Below, in pieces: positions 61,201 to 64,000 of a stretch of DNA of 64,000 bases (positions are counted from its first letter, which is position 1; the number at the start of each line of letters is the position of its first letter). Source of the stretch: Neodontobutis hainanensis (Eukaryota > Chordata > Actinopteri > Gobiiformes > Odontobutidae); assembly GCA_024349245.1 (NCBI GenBank), contig JALDNG010000041.1, positions 4,231,501 through 4,295,500 on the forward strand, in the 5' to 3' direction. Position numbers and translations under genes: made by a program. The notes under the pieces are model-generated. The model was not told where the DNA came from. It was given only the letters and a program-made list of their open reading frames with translations, and made no database searches.

Positions 61201-63968
61201 TCAAAGAGGTCAGCAACCTTTTTTTCCTCTTCCTGGTGGTCAGCAGAGGACACAGTCTCTAAGGCAGTGTGTCTCTCATCAGGAGATAAACATCCAGTTT
61301 TCTTTGGACGGACTGTCTCATGTGCATGAAGGACTTTATTCAAGCTTGGTGTATGTTGGAAAACTTACTCTCATCACCACAGACGCATACTCCATAGATG
61401 AGGAGAAGATGCTTGTGTGACAGCTGGCTCATCATGCTGGCTGCTTCATAGAACGACTGACAGAAAACATGCCAAAAAGGTTATGCTTTTATTAAGCCCA
61501 AGACATCACCCCAGCACTCATTTTATTTTAACAGGCCAACCTCTGAGTAGTTGCGTTGTGCTTTATCCAGAATCTTGATAACGACTTCCATTTTATGGAC
61601 CTCCCCGTAGTCTCCCAGTTCCTTCCTGACTCCACAAAAGATCTTGGTGAACGTTCCTTGGCCCAGACTCTTATTCTATGGGAAGCACAACACAGGCATT
61701 ATTGTGAGGATAGGAGTCAGTCATTCTGAGAAACCCCAGTATGCAAGAGATTTCACAGACAAATTATTACTGATAATTAGTGGTACACCAATTAAACAAG
61801 ATAATTGGTATGGTATTGTTTCAGAAGCAGGACGAAGACGAAATGCAGCCATATTCTGCAAAACCCCCAGCATTTTAAGCATAAAGATTTTTACAGCTGT
61901 GGCTTGATATTCTGTTGAGATTGGTAATGGGCAGAAATGTTTGTTTGGAAATAGTTTCTCTTACAATGGCAAGGTCTTCTTTTCGGATCTTGTGGAAGAC
62001 CATCTGGCTGATGTTGTTCTTTTGCAGAGATGGTGACGAATCCACATCAGCTCCTTTGTGAGTCCTACACACTTGTAGATTGGACTTATCTGATAAAATG
62101 AAACTGCATTATGTAATAAAGGAAGAAGCAAATAGGAAACAAAACTAGTTGTATTAGATTAATTAATGTTCTTATATTTGAGCTTGAATTATGGGTATAG
62201 GGGGTAACTTTAATCAAGCAAAGCCAAAAACAATGTTTTAATGACAGGAAATCTCAGAAAACATGAGTCATTAGTATTCATCAGCAGTGTTATTAAACCC
62301 CTGCAGAGATGTCATGGGTTTAGGGGCCAGTAAAATGATACATAGCGCCAACTACTGGATATCAGCAGTGTGCAGTGCTATGTTGATTTACAATGCAGTA
62401 TATTTACAGAGTGAAGACAGTATAAATAGATTCAATACGACATACCATAAAGACAAGAGTTAAAATGTTCACTACTTTAAAGTTTGTGCTGCTGTGGGTA
62501 TTTCTGATGCTAACCTCTTGGGCTTGGTGCACAGCACTTGGACAGCTGGAAGGTGTATCCGTCGGTGCGGAGAGCCTCCTTTTGATAGCAGTTAAGAAGT
62601 TCTTTCAGTGAGCCAAAGCTCTTCTTGGCACCACTGAGAATATACTCTCCTGACTCTGTCTTCATAATCTGACAGTGCTTATAGTCCATCATAGCGTCAT
62701 ACTGAAAACACACACACAACAAAACTATTTTAAAAATGCACTGTTTTGATGACAAACATTTTCCACTTAATTTAGCAGAAGTGCTTACCCCAACCACAAA
62801 CGACATGAAGTATTTATCATAGTCCTTGGGGCTGCAGCGAAGGATGTAAAGCCCTTGGTGGTTACCACTTTCACGTAGTTTACAGATTGTGAACTCCATT
62901 CTGTGCTCAAACAGGCAGACAGTGCTTTAATGTGTGAATGATTGTGTGGTTTCATTTGCAGGTGAGGGTTTTTGCAAAGTCATCAAAATTGTGTGCCAAC
63001 TTCAATTATACTAAAAATATGAACTCTGACACTGACAGGCTATACTATTGTTTTTCACCAGCTTTGTGTGTTTCCATCTCTAATGCTTCTTAAGCCTTAA
63101 ATGTTTTGAAGTTACTTACGAGACAGGACCGTGGCAGTAGCTCTGAATGCATTCAAGAAGTCTGGGAGGAGCCACCTCTTTACACAGATAATGATGAGAA
63201 TCTGAGACGAGCCTGAAATACCCATCGACTAATGAAACAAATGACAGGGCCTCTGAGAGGGAATGAAACTCCAATTCCTAGGACAGAAAAAAAAGAGACA
63301 TTAAATAACTCCTTTTAGGGCACATTTGTGGCAATGACAAGTAGACAAAGTGAAACAGAGCTTGATGTACGCACTAAAGTCTGGTTGGCCTGAGTGGTGA
63401 GGGTAACTATACGACTCTCCACAGAGCCCTCCTTATTGGCCTGTTTGATACTGATATCAATCACCTCCGGGAAGTCACAGTAAATCTGTAGCTCCTGGAG
63501 AAACAGAGTTAAGAAACGTTACATAATGAGCAAGATACATACTAACCAGAAAAACAACTGGAGCTCCATCTATTGGCAGAAATGAAACATGGTTTTTAAC
63601 AGTATTTAGGACTGCTAATGAATGAAAGAGATGATATTACTATGACAACATGACATAATCTATCCATCCTCACCTCGTCTGAACCCTCGGCCTCGTTTGC
63701 TTTTGACCATTGGATGCCCTTGTTGCCCGTGACAACTATGAAGACCTCGTTGGCAGACAGGTCCGAGACTGTGAAGCGCTCGGAGTAGAGAGAGGGCAGC
63801 AGCATTTCCAGAGTCATCAGGTATTTGAGTTTGAGATTACAAACCGAGGCCTTGCATTCACTGAACTGCTGGATGAACCTCTTGAAGCGGTAACGGATCC
63901 TCTTCCGAGTCAAGATGTTGTACTCTTGAATACGCTTTCTTATGCATTGGGGAAGAAAGGATTTGTAG
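58202..63968 (-). CDS. jak2: Tyrosine kinase Jak2, FERM to kinase domain (partial; 5' exons beyond the window)
   Basis: A receptor-bound kinase transmitting cytokine and interferon signals to STATs. Eighteen minus-strand exons chain in phase: 63674-63968, 63375-63494, 63120-63277, 62789-62900, 62515-62701, 61965-62089, about 61541-61675, 61369-61456, 60715-60842, 60487-60625, 60195-60346, 59956-60106, 59737-59870, 59436-59625, 59188-59312, 58908-59080, 58684-58801, 58486-58599 plus the last 58202-58309. FERM: ILTRKRIRYRFKRFIQQFS. SH2: LYILRCSPKDYDKYF. JH2 pseudokinase: LGQGTFTKIFCG, LIHGNVCAKNILL (HGN in place of HRD) and DPG. JH1: GKGNFGSVEMCRY, VAVKK, HRDLATRN, DFGLTKV and the activation-loop tyrosines in KEYYTVREPG. 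The valine equivalent to human V617 is kept (YGVCVCGDE). The extreme C-terminus (HNVETVQDSKEG) differs from mammalian JAK2. The a/b duplicate is not resolved; the boundary near 61675 is uncertain by 1-2 nt. Confidence 0.96.
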
Positions 63969-64000
63969 CTAAAAGCAGAAAAGAATAGAGATGGAAAGAG

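Overview
The window is nuclear DNA of a ray-finned fish, probably a percomorph teleost. The evidence is GT-AG spliced vertebrate genes with short introns, long (CA)n/(TG)n microsatellites, tRNA-derived fish SINEs, an L2-type LINE and a Tc1-like transposon. All gene models below were read by eye as chains of exons with matching splice phases.

Left block, 1-29 kb: lhx6 (-, 5' exons only), rbm18 (-, complete) and mrrf (+, complete). This is the order and orientation of human 9q33. From 29 to 40 kb there is no gene I can support. That interval holds microsatellites, a minisatellite of about 33 x 28 bp, an L2-like LINE with an uninterrupted 917-codon ORF, and a SINE.

Right block, 40-64 kb: a PD-L1-like immune ligand gene (-), plgrkt (+, with a Tc1 element carrying a nested SINE in intron 1), a relaxin gene (+) and jak2 (-, running off the right edge). 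This reproduces human 9p24 (JAK2, relaxins, PLGRKT, CD274) in order and relative orientation.

The most notable object is the PD-L1-like gene. Nine exons in continuous phase encode a signal peptide, IgV, IgC and transmembrane segment. They then continue, instead of a short tail, into a cytoplasmic NACHT-type P-loop NTPase with Walker A, Walker B and sensor-1-like motifs. A stop codon and a polyadenylation signal follow directly. This reads as a membrane immune ligand fused to a minimal NLR-type nucleotide switch. A perfect IRF/ISRE-type site lies upstream of it, and jak2, whose product signals downstream of interferon receptors, lies about 13 kb away.

A second notable point is mrrf intron 3. 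It starts with a long (CA)n tract and ends with a long (TG)n tract, which could pair in the pre-mRNA and bring the splice sites together.
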